The position numbers were made by a program, and so were the translations under genes. From Saxidomus purpurata (taxonomy: Eukaryota > Mollusca > Bivalvia > Venerida > Veneridae), in assembly GCA_022818135.1 (NCBI GenBank), contig JAFMSR010000010.1, positions 28,159,469 to 28,223,468 of the forward strand: a stretch of DNA of 64,000 nt, written 5' to 3'. Of this stretch, positions 32,526-45,504 are shown piece by piece. Positions within the stretch are counted from its first letter, which is position 1; every line of letters begins with the position of its first letter. The notes below the pieces were generated by a model, which was given only the letters and a program-made list of their open reading frames with translations, was not told where the DNA came from and did not search any database.

Positions 32526-32596
32526 TGCCGCGGCCAGGAATCGAACCAGGGACCTCTGAATTGAAAGTCTGTATCATTAACCACTCGACCACAGCA
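32526..32596 (-). pseudogene. tRNA-like pseudogene or SINE head
   Basis: The minus strand folds partly like a tRNA: acceptor arms TGCTGTG/CGCGGCA pair with two G-U pairs, the A box is TGGTCGAGTGGTTAA and the B box GGTTCGATTCC. The T stem has a T-T mismatch and the anticodon stem around CTTTCAA does not pair, so it is unlikely to be functional. The A-box region resembles 9015-9130. Confidence 0.6.
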
Positions 32597-32921
32597 CCAG
32601 ATCAATGGACTTTGTCCTTGACTTTAGTATTTCTTCTGGCGTGAGTTCTGGTTAGACACCAGGAAACAGACACTGTTGAAAAGCGTTAATTGTCAATACA
32701 AGTAGAAATTCAATATAAAATAAAATGGTTTAAACTGGTATATCTCTGTCAAAAGAATGACATATTATCTTTCGAGAGATGTGTTTTAATGAGGTCACAT
32801 ATATGTTTGCATTACAATACAGTTCTAACACAATCAAATCAAGTAATGTATCTTTTGATAGTAGTATGATAGTCCTGTAGTACAAGAGACTGCCAGAATG
32901 CAGGGGATACCCATTGATCGT

Positions 32922-33293
32922 ACAGTCCCTGTTTAAAGTCTCCTAGTCACATAGGATGTAGCTCCCTGTTTAAAGTCTCCTAGTCACATAGGATGTAGCT
33001 CCCTGTTTAAAGTCTACTGGTCACATAGGATGTAGCTCCCTGTTTAAAGGCTCCTGGTCACATAGGATATAGCTCCCTGTTTAAAGTCTCCTGGTCACTT
33101 AGGATGTAGCTCCCTGTTTAAAGTCTCCTGGTCACTTAGGATGTAGCTCCCTGTCTAAAGTCTCCTGGTCACTTAGGATGTAGCTCCCTGTTTAAAGTCT
33201 CCTGGTCACATAGGATGTAGCTCCCTGTTTAAAGTCTCCTGGTCACATAGGCTGTAGCTCCCTGTTTAAAGTCTACTGGTCACATAGGATGTA
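32922..33293 (+). repeat. 37-bp minisatellite, about 10 copies
   Basis: The unit is 'tagctccctgtttaaagtct' followed by 'cctggtcacataggatg'. Copies differ at few positions (tcctag/tcctgg/tactgg; cacata/cactta), so the array is young or homogenised. Confidence 0.93.
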
Positions 33294-36200
33294 TAGCTCT
33301 TTCTTATATCACCTCAAAAGAAGTCCTAGCAGCAAAAATGACATTAACTGTTGCTTGTACAATAAAGAAAACAACAACATTCTAAACATTGCATTTTAAA
33401 ATTGAAAGTACATAGTTACAGTATTTGTTCACTAGAAAATGCTTTCTGACAACACTTTTCACTGAAGAAGTGACGTAACTTAGGAATGGCGTATATTGTA
33501 TTGGAGTAATTTAAACAGGATTCTGTCATTAGAAAAGGAAATTCATTATTCTTTGAATGGGTAAATGAGACTGAGCATTTGAACACAGAACTACAAGAAA
33601 ATGTGGAATGTATATGAACCTCGACTTTACCCGAAGACTTTACCCAAACTCAATAAACAATTAGTACGGTGTACAAGAACAATAACTCTTGTGTCCAGTA
33701 GTTATCTCCCTTTGAAAAATTTGCTTGAAAAGTTTTGAAGGATAGCCTCAATACCAGTTGCACAATGAACTTTGGAGTTACCAAGATTTTATCATGTCTG
33801 TTTCACTCCATTTTGGACTATAGTGTCAGTCAGTTGTGAAAATTTCATTCAGTGGTTGAGTTTGATTTACATTTAGATGATGTCCAGTAATTCAAATCTG
33901 ATATCTGCAGTATTTAATGGGGTGACCATGTCAAAAGGTTTTTATGTTGGAATGAAAATGACCTTGGTTGTGGGAGTTGAAAGTTTGATGGTCAGAATTA
34001 AATTGAATTCACAAAATTGCAGTAGATCAATTTGTTGTCATTTGTATTCAAGAGGAAAACAAATACATGGGGTTGGATAAAATCTTACATTTTTTCGTAA
34101 CCTATATTTTATGGACTGATTTATCTTTACAATAACATTTGGGAATGTTTTTAATACTTGTCAGAGGTGGTTTCAGTGTACTAAATGTCATTGACGATCT
34201 TATTACATCGCTCTGTTTACGCTCCGGCGATGATTATTATAACCCTAGGGGCATTTCCTTTTAAACTACCATGATTTTAAAATAAAATGGAGACTTTACA
34301 AAAATTTTATGTCTAGTGATTGATGACAAGTTTCGGTGGGTCTTTGTCCAACGTTTTGTTTTATGTTTGATGAGCTAATAATTTTCTGCATTCTTGCATG
34401 TAATTTAGATAACGAACGTGTTCCTAGGTTTTTGACCATAAACAATGATAAAATGAATTACATAAAATTTGTGCATTTTCATTTTGCATGGTATAAAACA
34501 GAACAATTATCTCAAAGAATCAAACAGCTGTTTTGATTTACTTGTAGAAATAAAAGGATTTGGGTACATTCGTGTATATTCAAATTATGAACAAATTTGA
34601 AAATTTAGAGGTGTCTCATCACCAGTTACATGGGTTGCATTTTTTGCAGAATGTCTTGCAAATGTTCGCAGTTCTTTTATTGCACTTTATCGGCGACTGT
34701 CAGTCTAAATTGATATTTTCTACTCTCATAGGACTTGTCACATAAAAACAGGTGATTGTTAACACCGGGGTCTAAGATATACTGATCGTGATTATATGAC
34801 CAGTATATTATTGACAGTCCATAATTCGCAAACAGTCAATAAACTTGTGACATATACTGATATTATACTCCCTTGTCAGGTCCACTGATTCTTTACTATG
34901 TGTGTATTACAGCTCCGCATTCAATATTCAACAATGGCAGTGTAGTGTTAGGGAATAATTCTGATGTTTGTACCTATATAAGGATTTTGTTCCTGTCAAA
35001 CTGGTTATGAATATGTAGTAGTGCCGTGGATTTATTGTGTTATTTTCCAGTTAAACAGTTTTTGGGCTGGAAATATGAATATTAATGAATATCTGTTAAA
35101 GATCCAGTATTGAAAATCTGTGCTACTGTGCTATTTATATAAGAACATTTACTGCAGTTGGAAAAAGAGCTTTGCTTGGAGCTTAAATCAGTGTGAAAAT
35201 TTCTGGTGTTTCTGAAGTTATTAGTTTTCCTTGACAGGTTTAGGGTCTAAGGTAAGCTGTTTTGATTGATTCAAATATATAGGTAGTTTTGTTACAACCT
35301 CATTGTATGGCTCATAAACACTCATTCCAGATTTTATTATGCTCAGAAGAGAGAGGTAGCTAGTTTGTTGTAGCTGCTTTCCATTTACAGCTAGATCTAT
35401 TAAAGCCGATGTGGCTTCAGTGTTTTAGCACAAGGATACACCTTGTACTCTCACTGTGATATAAGACCAGGGACTGCTGTGCTAGAAGCAAACAACCCCG
35501 AACCACCGAGCTATGGAGGCCTACCCTGTTATACATTGGAATCTTTTAAACATTCTTTGAACAGAAAGGTTTTAGTAAATATGTTGTTAGTTGCATGTGC
35601 ATAAACCCATTTGAAAATGAGAAGTTAAAGGATCGTCATTCTGTACCATTAATTTTTCTGACATAGGAGTGCTACGTGTGAAACTTTATTGACTGGTTAC
35701 CAAACAGTGCAGATCATGATTAGAGTACATGGATGTTCTTCTTGATCATGAGTCAGAACCACAGTAGTTTGAGAGGATCCAAGAGACAATGCAGGAAAGG
35801 TAGATACTTGTCAGTGATGTAATCCAGTTTATCTGTTTTGCACCCGGTCTCCATTAAAAGTTGGTTCCTCCTGATAAGGTTAATGGGCCTAGTTTCTTTC
35901 TTTCAGGAAGTTTTTGACAAACGTTTGTGGTGGTGGGTGGGGGGTATGTTGATGAGGGTTCATCAGAATCCATCAGTTTAACTCTTAATGTAATTACGTA
36001 CATGTCAACATTTTTTTTTTCAACATTTTTTAAATTTATTTCAGGCAAGTTATGTAGTTAAAATGGCCAAGCAAACATTTGCATTTTTTGATCACTATAA
36101 CTAATGTAAGATTAGGTTTTACCTACAGTAGATAAATCTGTTTAGATAGACATATGGAACAGCTACCCGTGTCTCTGAAGATTATAGTTATCATGATAAA

Positions 36201-38904
36201 CACTCGATAATTTGTTAAATTCCTTCAGTTAAACTTTTAGTTTTCCTATCTTGTATTATCCAGTATGTTGTTAATTGTTAATTTTTTCTTACTTTAATAC
36301 TTTCCCAATGCAATATCTGTTGAGAGATATCTCGGATTTACTGCAGCTGTTAGTTTGAAAATCTTGGAAATAATTTCACTAATTTTCACCAGTCATAAGT
36401 AGTTTTTGCAGCTTCAATTCTTTACAAATGAAATAAGTTTGTGTTCATGTTTTATCAACATCATGAAATCTTGAAATATAGTCCTCTTAAGAATTACACA
36501 GATTATGTTACACACAACCAAATACATAAACTTCAGAAGAATTTTAAACTTTGGACTTTTGGTTATTACTCAATGTTATTCTTTTCCGGTGGAATATTTT
36601 TGGTTTAAATTCTGTTGTGTTATGAGTTTTTTGTAAACAATTTTAATAGTTTATTTTAAATTGAAATAAGATTGATTTTGAGGGTGCCACTTTACAAGGG
36701 ATAGGTTGGGCACTAGGTGTATCAGGTTGACATATTTGGTATCAGTGTTACATCACAATATTGACAGCTCCACCCTTCAGGCACTACTTGTCTTCATGCT
36801 GATCTCAAGTGGTTTTAAGAAACTTTGAAAGTTCATTCAAGCTTGTGTATAGACCACTTTGATATTAAGAGAATGGAGTAGGAGGTTAAGATGTAAAGGT
36901 AAAATTTCAAAAGTACAGGTGTACAAGATTTTAAGTGTCTCCGCAATATTGTGTTTCTTAACTATACATAAATATTAAAAAAAAGAAATGAAATAGTCGG
37001 GAAGTAAAAACATTACAAAGTAAATCAAGAATATATGTTTAAGAACTCTTAAAGGCGTCATTTCTAATTTGAGCATTAAAGCTCCAAAAATGCTAATTAA
37101 AACTGCAAATTGACCGTTTCTTTAAGGGAAATCTTAAATGTTGTTGTAGCAGATTTGTTGTATATCATACTGTAAGAATTAGACAGTGTCTTGTGGTTAG
37201 TATAGTTTGGTCGGTTTGTCATGAAAAAGTAGGCTTAATAAATAAATGTGATTTAATTAAGGAAGAATATATCCCCTGTGATTGAATTAAGGAAGAATGT
37301 ATCCCCTGCATAGATATATTAATTGGTGATGTAATGCATATCAGTCATATCCCTACTAACAATTGAATAACTGATGTTTCTTAGAACTAATATTAAACAA
37401 TGAAAAAAGTCACACATATCAGGCAATTAACTCATGATTAAGGATATTTATTACTGATAAACTTTGATAAATGCAACCATGAACATTATCAACCCTAATC
37501 ATTTGAGTACTACTGTTTGTAAGATACATGTTGGTGTTGCATATTTTAAACACAACATACTGTCACATTTTAGCTGTATCATGAAAACCACATAATTTCA
37601 GAAAAATGCGTTACATTTAGTTTGACCACAGTGTTTCCTTGTGAATCATGAATCATTTGACTATTTAATACTGTTGCTTTCCTACATTGCACAGTAATAG
37701 TATTTAATGGCTTCCTTGTTTATCCAGGTACATGGTTAGTTTAGCGTGGTCATTACTCTGGACAGATGGACACATTTTCTCTTGTTTTTACCTTGTAACT
37801 GTCAAGCGTACTATAAACATGGTGTAATGTAATGAATATAATTGGCTATAACACCACCAACATCAAAGATTTATAGACATATATTGGGCATAGTGACTTT
37901 TTGTGCATAAAGGCAGTTTTTGTGGGCTCTTGGTCAAGTTTGTATGTTATTAAGCAAAAATATGTATATATGCCTTGTATTACAAAATGAAGCATCATAA
38001 GCTATCCATTCAGTATGTTCGGGGCCCCATGACCCCATCCTGTGACATCCAATATTATGTATGGTAGGGTACCACTTGTTGTATTTTATTGAAGCCTTGC
38101 TTGCATTGTGTACTGCTATTTAAATACTGTACTGTACTTCTATAACTTTGATTTATAGTCACTGGGAGAGATGTCTCCTACTGCAAAGTATCTTGATAAG
38201 TATTGTTTTTGAACTTTAAAAGAAAGACAAGTGATTGAAAATGTACTTGCCTGTGTGTAGATGCCATAGTGCTATTGCAGGCATATAAATTACCCCCTAT
38301 AACATATACTATCATAAATTTGATATTAAAAACACATAATATATAGTCTAACTGCTGTTGACTTGATAAATGTATTATTAAACTTGTTCATCCTTATTTT
38401 GATCAAATATTTTCAGAGTTAATGTACATCTTATGTATATAAATCATCCCTGATTTTAAAGATTTCAACAGTCATCATTGACCAGCTACTTATCTGAGTG
38501 TAAGGCAGGCCCCCAGCATAATGTCAACCACATGCTCCCTAAATAGAAAAAATGACCAGAGAAATGTATAATGGAAGTACTTCAGATTCAACTTTGCTTT
38601 GATTATTTATCAAACTCATGAATGGACATGGTCATAGTTTGATATACTATTATCTGTGGTATAAAGTCATCAAAAACAATAGAGTATGTAATCATTGACT
38701 GAATCTAGATAATTTTACTTATCATATCAAGGTATTTGACATATCAAGGTATTTGATGACTTAGATAACTTGACTTATGTTGTAAGATTCTAAATTAAAA
38801 GATGAAAATTTAATGTGTTCTATAAAAACATGATTGTAATATTTAAGTTGTTGTTGTATGTGTTTAATGCCAATTTTCAATGGTATTATCGTGAGTTTTA
38901 CTGG
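33294..38904. other. 5.6-kb stretch without coding exon
   Basis: No recognisable exon. Small items: a fragment reading 'gtacaagaacaataactctt' near 33671 akin to the 146-bp unit; a possible minus-strand SINE head at 35465-35525 ('ccgagctatggaggc'); and a 32-bp duplication at 37247-37310 containing 'attaaggaagaat' and 'tatcccctg'. Confidence 0.4.
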
Positions 38905-38910
38905 AGGTCA

Positions 38911-39708
38911 CACTAACAAAGTTAGCACTCTATCTGTATGCTACGACCGGATGTAAACATCAGGCACACACAGAGCATGCGCGGGCGTTTAACCCAACCC
39001 ATATATTCAAATTTACTCGTTACGTTTTTGAATCAGTCGAATATTTTTTTAATAGAAGAATGTTAAGATACAATTTAATTTGTTCCCCACTATATAAATT
39101 ATAAAAGTTACTCGACGAGCTTTCGATCTCTGATCTCCCACGTGCCAAGCGGGGATATAATGCACTGCGGTATCAAAGCTTTACGTTTGGAAGCGTATAT
39201 TGATATTCGTTATTGATCAATCCAGACGTTTGTTTCGGAATGGCGGTACAAATTTATGTAAACAAACAAATTTAACTTCCCAGACACTTTAAATAAGAAG
39301 TGGACACATGATAAACTTGGTAGTTTCGTAAAGTATATTCATATATCTGTTAGAAAAAAATTGTCTGCATGTTCAAAAAAATTTCAAAGTTGGTTTAAAA
39401 GGCTATCTTCAGCCACTACACATCGGCAGAATCTCAGTCGTTCCGATTAATTTCTGAACTTTATAACGCTCGTAAACTATCAATCATTGGTCAATTTTTG
39501 TCATATTTCTTTTATTTTATTTATCATTTAATATTCAATCAAAAACTATCAATTTTTCTTACATGGAAGAAAATTGTTAAACGTGGCGAGCTTTGCAAAC
39601 GGACATGTGTCGATTTCCAACGCGCAATAGCGCACTTACCGTAATTCTAATATGGCGGTTTATTTGCATAATTTATTCATAAACGCAGGAGCATAGAACT
39701 TTGTTAGT
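38911..39708. mobile_element. Inverted-repeat DNA element with target duplication, 0.8 kb
   Basis: The left end C-ACTAACAAAGTT at 38911 and the right end AACTTTGTTAGT ending at 39708 form a perfect 12-bp inverted repeat, and AGGTCA occurs directly outside both ends (38905-38910 and 39709-39714). The interior is CpG-richer than the flanks ('catgcgcgggcg', 'gcgcaatagcgcac') and has no transposase frame. It is a non-autonomous DNA element; the superfamily is not assigned. Confidence 0.6.
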
Positions 39709-40056
39709 AGGTCAGTTTCTGGGATGAACCAATTATGCCTGCTCATTCCCATAGTAAAGTAAAATTGTAAAGGATATGTGTTTAAATTGACTGGATTAAC
39801 AGCTTTTAAATAAACATAATGATCAATATGTTTAATTGACCCTTTTCGCTCTATAATACCGAAATTATGATTCAGATCAAAATTCGTTATATTATATATA
39901 TATGTGAAAGCACAAGCAGAATCTGAAACATGAAATTACGGCCTAGATTCGGTTTCGGTTTCGATCTGGTGTATACGTGATACTGCCTTAAAGCTCTGAT
40001 CACTTATTACACAATTAAAATGAATAATAAATTGAAACACTTGCTCGTATATTATT

Positions 40057-41273
40057 ATACCCCCAAAACGAAGTTTAGGGGGGTATATAGGAGTCACCCG
40101 GTGGTTGGTCGGTCGGTCGGGCGGTCGGTCGGTCGGGCGGTCTGTTGCATTTTCCTTGTCCGGAGCATAACTTGAAAACTACTTGTTGGAATTCAATACA
40201 ACTTCATACAATGATCAAGCACATTGAGAGGAAGTGCAGTGCACAAGAACTATAACTCCATCTTGACTAATTACAGAGTTATTGCCCTTTGTTACTTTTC
40301 CTTGTCCGGAGCATAACTTGAAAACTACTGGTTGGAATTCAATACAACTTCATACAATGGTCAAGCACATTGAGAGGAAGTGCAGTGCAGAAGAACCATA
40401 ACTCCATCTTGACTAATTACAGAGTTATTGCCCTTTGTTGCTTTTCCTTGTCCGGAGCATAACTTGAAAACTACTGGTTGGAATTCAATACAATTTCATA
40501 CAATGATCAAGCACAATGAGAGGAAGTGCAGTGTACAAGAACCATAACTATATCTAGAGTATTTTCAGAGTAATTGCCCTTTGTTATTTTTTCTTCTCCA
40601 GAGCATTACTTGAAAACTACTGGTTGGAATTCAATATAACCTCATACAATGGTCAAGTACATTGAGAGGAAGTGCAGTGCACAAGAACCATAACTCCATC
40701 TTGACTCATTACAGAGTTATTGCCCTTTGTTACTTTTCCTTGTCCGCAGCATAATTCGAAAAGTACTAGTTGGAATTCAAAACAACTTCATACAATGGTC
40801 AAGCACAATGAGAGGAAGTGCAGTGCACAGGAACCATAACTCAATCTTGACTCATTACAGAGTTATTGCCCTTTGTTACTTTTCCTTGTCCAGGGCATTA
40901 TTCGAAAACTTCTGGTTGGAATTCAATACAACTTCATAAAATGGTCAAGCACATTGAGAGGAAGTGCAGTGCGAAAGAACAATAACTCTATCTTGACTCA
41001 TTTCAGAGTTATTGCCCTTTGTTACTTTTACTTGTCCGGAGCATTATTCGAAAACTATTGGTTGGAATTCAATACAACTTCATACAATGGTCAAGCACAA
41101 TGAGAGGAAGTGCAGTGTACAAGAACCATAACTCCATCTTGACAAATTACAGAGTTATTGCCAAGAACAATATCTCTTTTTAGTTTGTTTGCAAGGTATT
41201 CTGTTACTACGAACTTTCTCAGTTTATAAAGCAGTCTTTTGGGGGTATTAATCACATTTAGTGATAGCTCTAG
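40057..41273 (+). mobile_element. 146-bp-unit Helitron-like element, most complete copy (copy 3)
   Basis: The left end is a short hairpin, ATACCCCC at 40057 pairing with GGGGGTAT at about 40079. 'gagtcacccggtggttgg' and a (GGTC)n microsatellite (about 40104-40140) come next. About seven tandem units follow, with 'tttccttgtcc' at 40151, 40297, 40443, 40590, 40735, 40881 and 41027 (period 146). The right end has hairpin ATCAC-ATTTA-GTGAT (41251-41265), AGCT, then CTAG at 41270-41273 followed by T. Hairpin plus CTRR-T is the Helitron 3' end rule. Layout resembles non-autonomous 'pearl'-type bivalve elements. It encodes nothing. Confidence 0.75.
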
Positions 41274-44200
41274 TATTATATAGTAATGATGCACACACAT
41301 CTGTTGTAAAACTACAGGAACAATTAACTGTGTTGAATGCATGTTGCATTATTTGGTACACACCACTTTGCAATCTCATTAAAACCAGACTCTAACACTT
41401 CTTCTATTCTATACTCATCTAGGGGAGAAGTATTGTAAATGATTGATGGATGACCATTTTATGAGACTGAACATTTTGTATTGAGCAGAAGCCCCGGACT
41501 GTTTGATAAATGTTCGTCAAAGATATGAATAGCTGATTGCTATTTTCCTGGGACTGAATACACTGATCAGTGATTGGGCATTGCATTTGAGATTCGTTGT
41601 GTTATTATGAGTTGTTTCAGGATATACATAATCCATAAGCTAGTAGTCATGTGTCTATTGTCAAAAGAAATTGTACAAGAATTTGTGCGAACAAGTCTTG
41701 TATGAAACTTGGTGAAGAACACTTCAGTGGCTTACACAACCATCGATATGGCTTACTAAGGCAGCTTAGTCAAATCAAAAGCTCTTGGAGCGCTTCTTTT
41801 ACATTTGTTTTCTGTCTTGCCAACTCAAAACTTTTCTATTGTACTGTATTGAATATTCTAAGTTCAAGCTGCATAGAAATCCAATTCGATTTCCTGTAAC
41901 TTTGCAGTTTTTGTCGTCGACTCGTCTATTCTGTGGTAGAAATCTTTTCTATTTATCTGAGGAAATATACCGGTAAGACATACAGTGTTTCTTTGCAGCC
42001 CTGATCTATTGTTTGCTCAGAAAAATGGCCCATCGTCATCTGTTAGGGTATTGATCATTGTGAGAGATTTCAGCTAACTGTTTTCTGTGTGATTTATTCA
42101 ATAATGATGCTATTATTTCGGGCTTTTTCTAAATTTTCAACATCATAGACTGCCAAAAAAGGATACAGGCTAGCTTCAGCGCAAATTAGTGCAAGTATTT
42201 TCGTAGAAGAGAATGGTATGGTACAACCTGGCTTCAGCCCAAATTAGTGCAATTGTTTTTGTAGAAGAGTGTAGTAATTGGTGCAGCATTTGTCCATTTC
42301 AAAACAAATATTCTGATTGATAAAATGCTCTCCAGACACTATCCATGACTGAACCAATTATTCACTGGAGAAAGAGCCAGCAATTTTGATTGCAGATGAT
42401 TTGCTAGGACATGTTCAGCCTCTAAAGTGATATTGAAATGGCCGTATAGGGGATCAAAGCCTTGGTACGAAGCATACTTTTAGAATCACAAGAACACTAT
42501 TTCAAATTTATTCTCCATTGTATGCATCAAAATCGTTCTCCCAAAGGTAAAAATGCAGGTCTATTTTGTTACAAAATGTCAGCATTAAGCGGAAGATTTT
42601 CATCATTTTAATTGCTGAACGCAGCATCAATATAAAAATTTGGAAACATAGCTATGATAGAAGCTCTGTACAAATCATCGGAAGGAAATACTCCGTGTAA
42701 CAGATATGTGTTGTTAAAGATATGTATGTTCATTTTAGAATCTCCAAGAATCTATGACCTCAATTTGTACAAGTTTACAAAACTAGCTTCTGCTAAAATT
42801 AAAGCATGCCAAAGTGGCCTCATTCATCTTGTGTTTCCACATTTTTGAGTTTTTTACAATGGACAAGTTAGATCTGTCAGTTTTCCGAGATGATTAACTT
42901 TCTCCACTATGTCTCATGATGTAGTTTGTTGTTTTTTTCGGATTTTTATAATACGGCTGTTTTGACTCCAGTAGTGCAAGGTTCCAAAATTCTGCATTGT
43001 TTTCAGTTTGTGATTGACATAATTATGTGCTAGTGTTTTGCGTCAGAATTCAGAACTGGAAAGAAGAAACCAAGCAGAAGATATATTTCTTCTCGCCTTA
43101 TCTGACTTTTATGATTGCTAACTATGATACTAACCTAGCAGTGATTTATCACCAAAATAAACAAGAATCACAAGTTTGATTGGCACTCGGATGATCTTCT
43201 TGAAATAATGTTGCCAAATACAGTATCTATATTCATAAGACAGCAAACTTTTCCTATATGTTGATGTCAGTTTGAGTTACTATAGGAATACAAATAAGGA
43301 ATAAAGTGTGTTAAGTAAAAGCTGTATAAAACCAACCTTTCAAGAGGGCATCTGACAAGCTTGTTCTAAGCTGATGTGTTTTGTGACCAGTCAAGTAAGA
43401 GTGGTGAAGGAAGTTAATCTTCTAAAATCACTAAGATTCCTTAACAATTCTTATGGAGGTATGATACTACAGTCAAACTTGTCATACAGAGACAACACAG
43501 GGGACACTTAGGGGCAGGGTTGACTGTATGACTTGTGTTTTCATATTTTTTTATTATAGTAATGAAACTGTTCTGTGTTCAATGTGTATACTAAGAGGGC
43601 AGTTTCAGACTGACAGATGTGTTCAGCTTTGTTTAAAGATGAAATCCACTGTCTTCCTTTCTGGATGGTAAGGTTTAATAGGTTAAAATTCATAGCTTCC
43701 TCATCCAAAAGTCAGGTTTTCATAGAAAGTAGAATTAAGATTGAGTAAATATATTATTATGGTACTTAAATTGAAGTACAGCTTTAGATAAATAAGCATG
43801 AATCAGGTCTTTGCTATGTGTTACAGGACCTGGTTTGAATTCTGCTTTTTGCCATGAGAACTTATAATGTGTTAATTGTGTTTATGGAAAATTGAGAAGG
43901 AGCTTGAACTAAATATTCAGTAAAGCTGTGAATGTGAGTATGACAGTGTGTCCCAGGCGTACTGGAAGTGTGGCTCTTGTAAGATTATTTCCCTATAGAT
44001 ACAGTCCTGAAAGATATAATTACAGTGCTTTCTTTATGGAACTATTATTATATTGATTTCCAAGTCGGATTTACCAAGTCTTTCCGCCACGGGAGTTCTA
44101 TTGTTTTAAGAGCAGAAGGTTATATGTTGTAATTGATGGTAGCTTATTACGACAGACAGATAAATTTTGTCTTGTAGAATTGGATTTTTGAGAGCTAATA

Positions 44201-45235
44201 TTGCAAAATATAGACATTATCATTATGGAAGAATTGGGTTTGAACAGAAAAGTCTTGTGTCTTGTGATAATCACTATTGTAATTGAAAGTCAGGTCACGT
44301 TTTTTAACATATTCGTACAAAAAGTGATACAAGATTGGTTGGCTTTTCTTGTTTTGCGGTGTTGTAAACCACGCTATTTCCTCTACATAAAAAAGAATTT
44401 GAACTTTGTAATTTGTTTCAGTTCCATTGTTTAAGTCTTTCTGTAGTGTCAAAGTGCAATGTCATCACTAATGTATGTAATGACAGTTTGCTCATTTTGA
44501 GGTGTTAAAATTTGAGACAATGAGTTCTTTAATACTCACTTGCATCATACTGCATTTGTTTGTATGTGTGGGAAATTATTCATGCTGTGGGCAGTTATTC
44601 ATGCAACATTGATGTACAGTCAGTACTTCCACAGTTTTACGATAGGGGATTGCAGTGAGATATGGCACTTACTTGATCTGCATGAACTTTAGCTGGTTCG
44701 TTTTCGTTGGCATCTTGATGACTTGTTGTCGCTGCATGAACAGTTTTTGTATCTGCAGTCTTCTTGCATGGACTACTTATTGCAATAAATACATACATGA
44801 TCCCTATGTAGTAAAGGTTCAGGCCAATCAGAATGATGGCTCTTGAACTGTTATACATATGTTGCTAACAACTTTATAATGTGAGATTCTTGTGGAACTT
44901 CTTCTTACCATGCTCTAGAAAAATTCAAGGAAAATATTTTAGCTACCTTGTATGCTCAAAGATCAGTGTTTACTATATAAGATCTAGCTTTTACTTTTGT
45001 AGTTGGGGGTTAACGAAAGAGGGGTGCGAAGAATCCACGAGTGTCAGAGACACAAGTAGTAATTAGTGACATGAAAACTGTTACTTGATCAAATGTATTT
45101 TCATTAGTTGATTGGATGCTGTAAGTTTCCAGTACTGAACGTGTTCATGCAGTTGAGGGATATAAGAAGTTGGAAGTAGTGTGATGAGCGAGTGATACTT
45201 GTATATTTCTTACCAATGCCTTGTTTATGTTTCAG
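41274..45235. other. 4-kb stretch before the first PACSIN coding exon
   Basis: No coding exon was found. A tandem duplication of about 62 bp lies at 42170-42275 ('agcttcagcgcaaattagtg' / 'ggcttcagcccaaattagtg'). Confidence 0.4.
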
Positions 45236-45290
45236 ATCTAAAGCACGAGTGGCACAGGAACCATCTTCAGATATTGCAGTGATTGGCGAG

Positions 45291-45504
45291 ATGTCCATAA
45301 ACAATGGGGAGGAGCCTGTTCAGGCGTCCAGTGACAGTTTCTGGGAAGTGGGAAAATATGTGAGAACAGTGACTAGAGTTGACAATGGATATAAACTGTG
45401 TAGTAGCTTAAAACAGTTGATAAACTCACGAGCAGAAATAGAACGTGCATATGCTAAACAGCTAACACAGTGGTCAAAAAAATGGAATGAATTCCTTGAT
45501 AAAG
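45291..45504 (+). CDS. PACSIN: PACSIN coding exon 1 (exon from 45236)
   Basis: Encodes residues 1-71, MSINNGEEPVQASSDSFWE... to ...NEFLDK, plus G of Gly72. Acceptor GTTTCAG ends at 45235, donor GTGTGT at 45505. The exon is open in frame upstream of the ATG, so a longer N terminus from an earlier exon cannot be excluded, but the chosen Met fits the family's short N terminus. Confidence 0.88.

Noticed and set aside
32526..32596. Functional tRNA gene on the minus strand
   Set aside because: The anticodon stem does not pair and the T stem has a mismatch; kept only as a tRNA-like pseudogene or SINE head.
32922..33293. CRISPR-like array of regularly spaced repeats
   Set aside because: Units are directly adjacent with no unique spacers and the genome is eukaryotic; it is a minisatellite.
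40727..41103. Overlapping + strand frames with repeated 'MLLFLV' starts
   Set aside because: Translations of consecutive 146-bp repeat units, in a period that is not a multiple of three.
45104..45304. Minus-strand open frame over PACSIN exon 1
   Set aside because: Shadow of the coding exon on the opposite strand.
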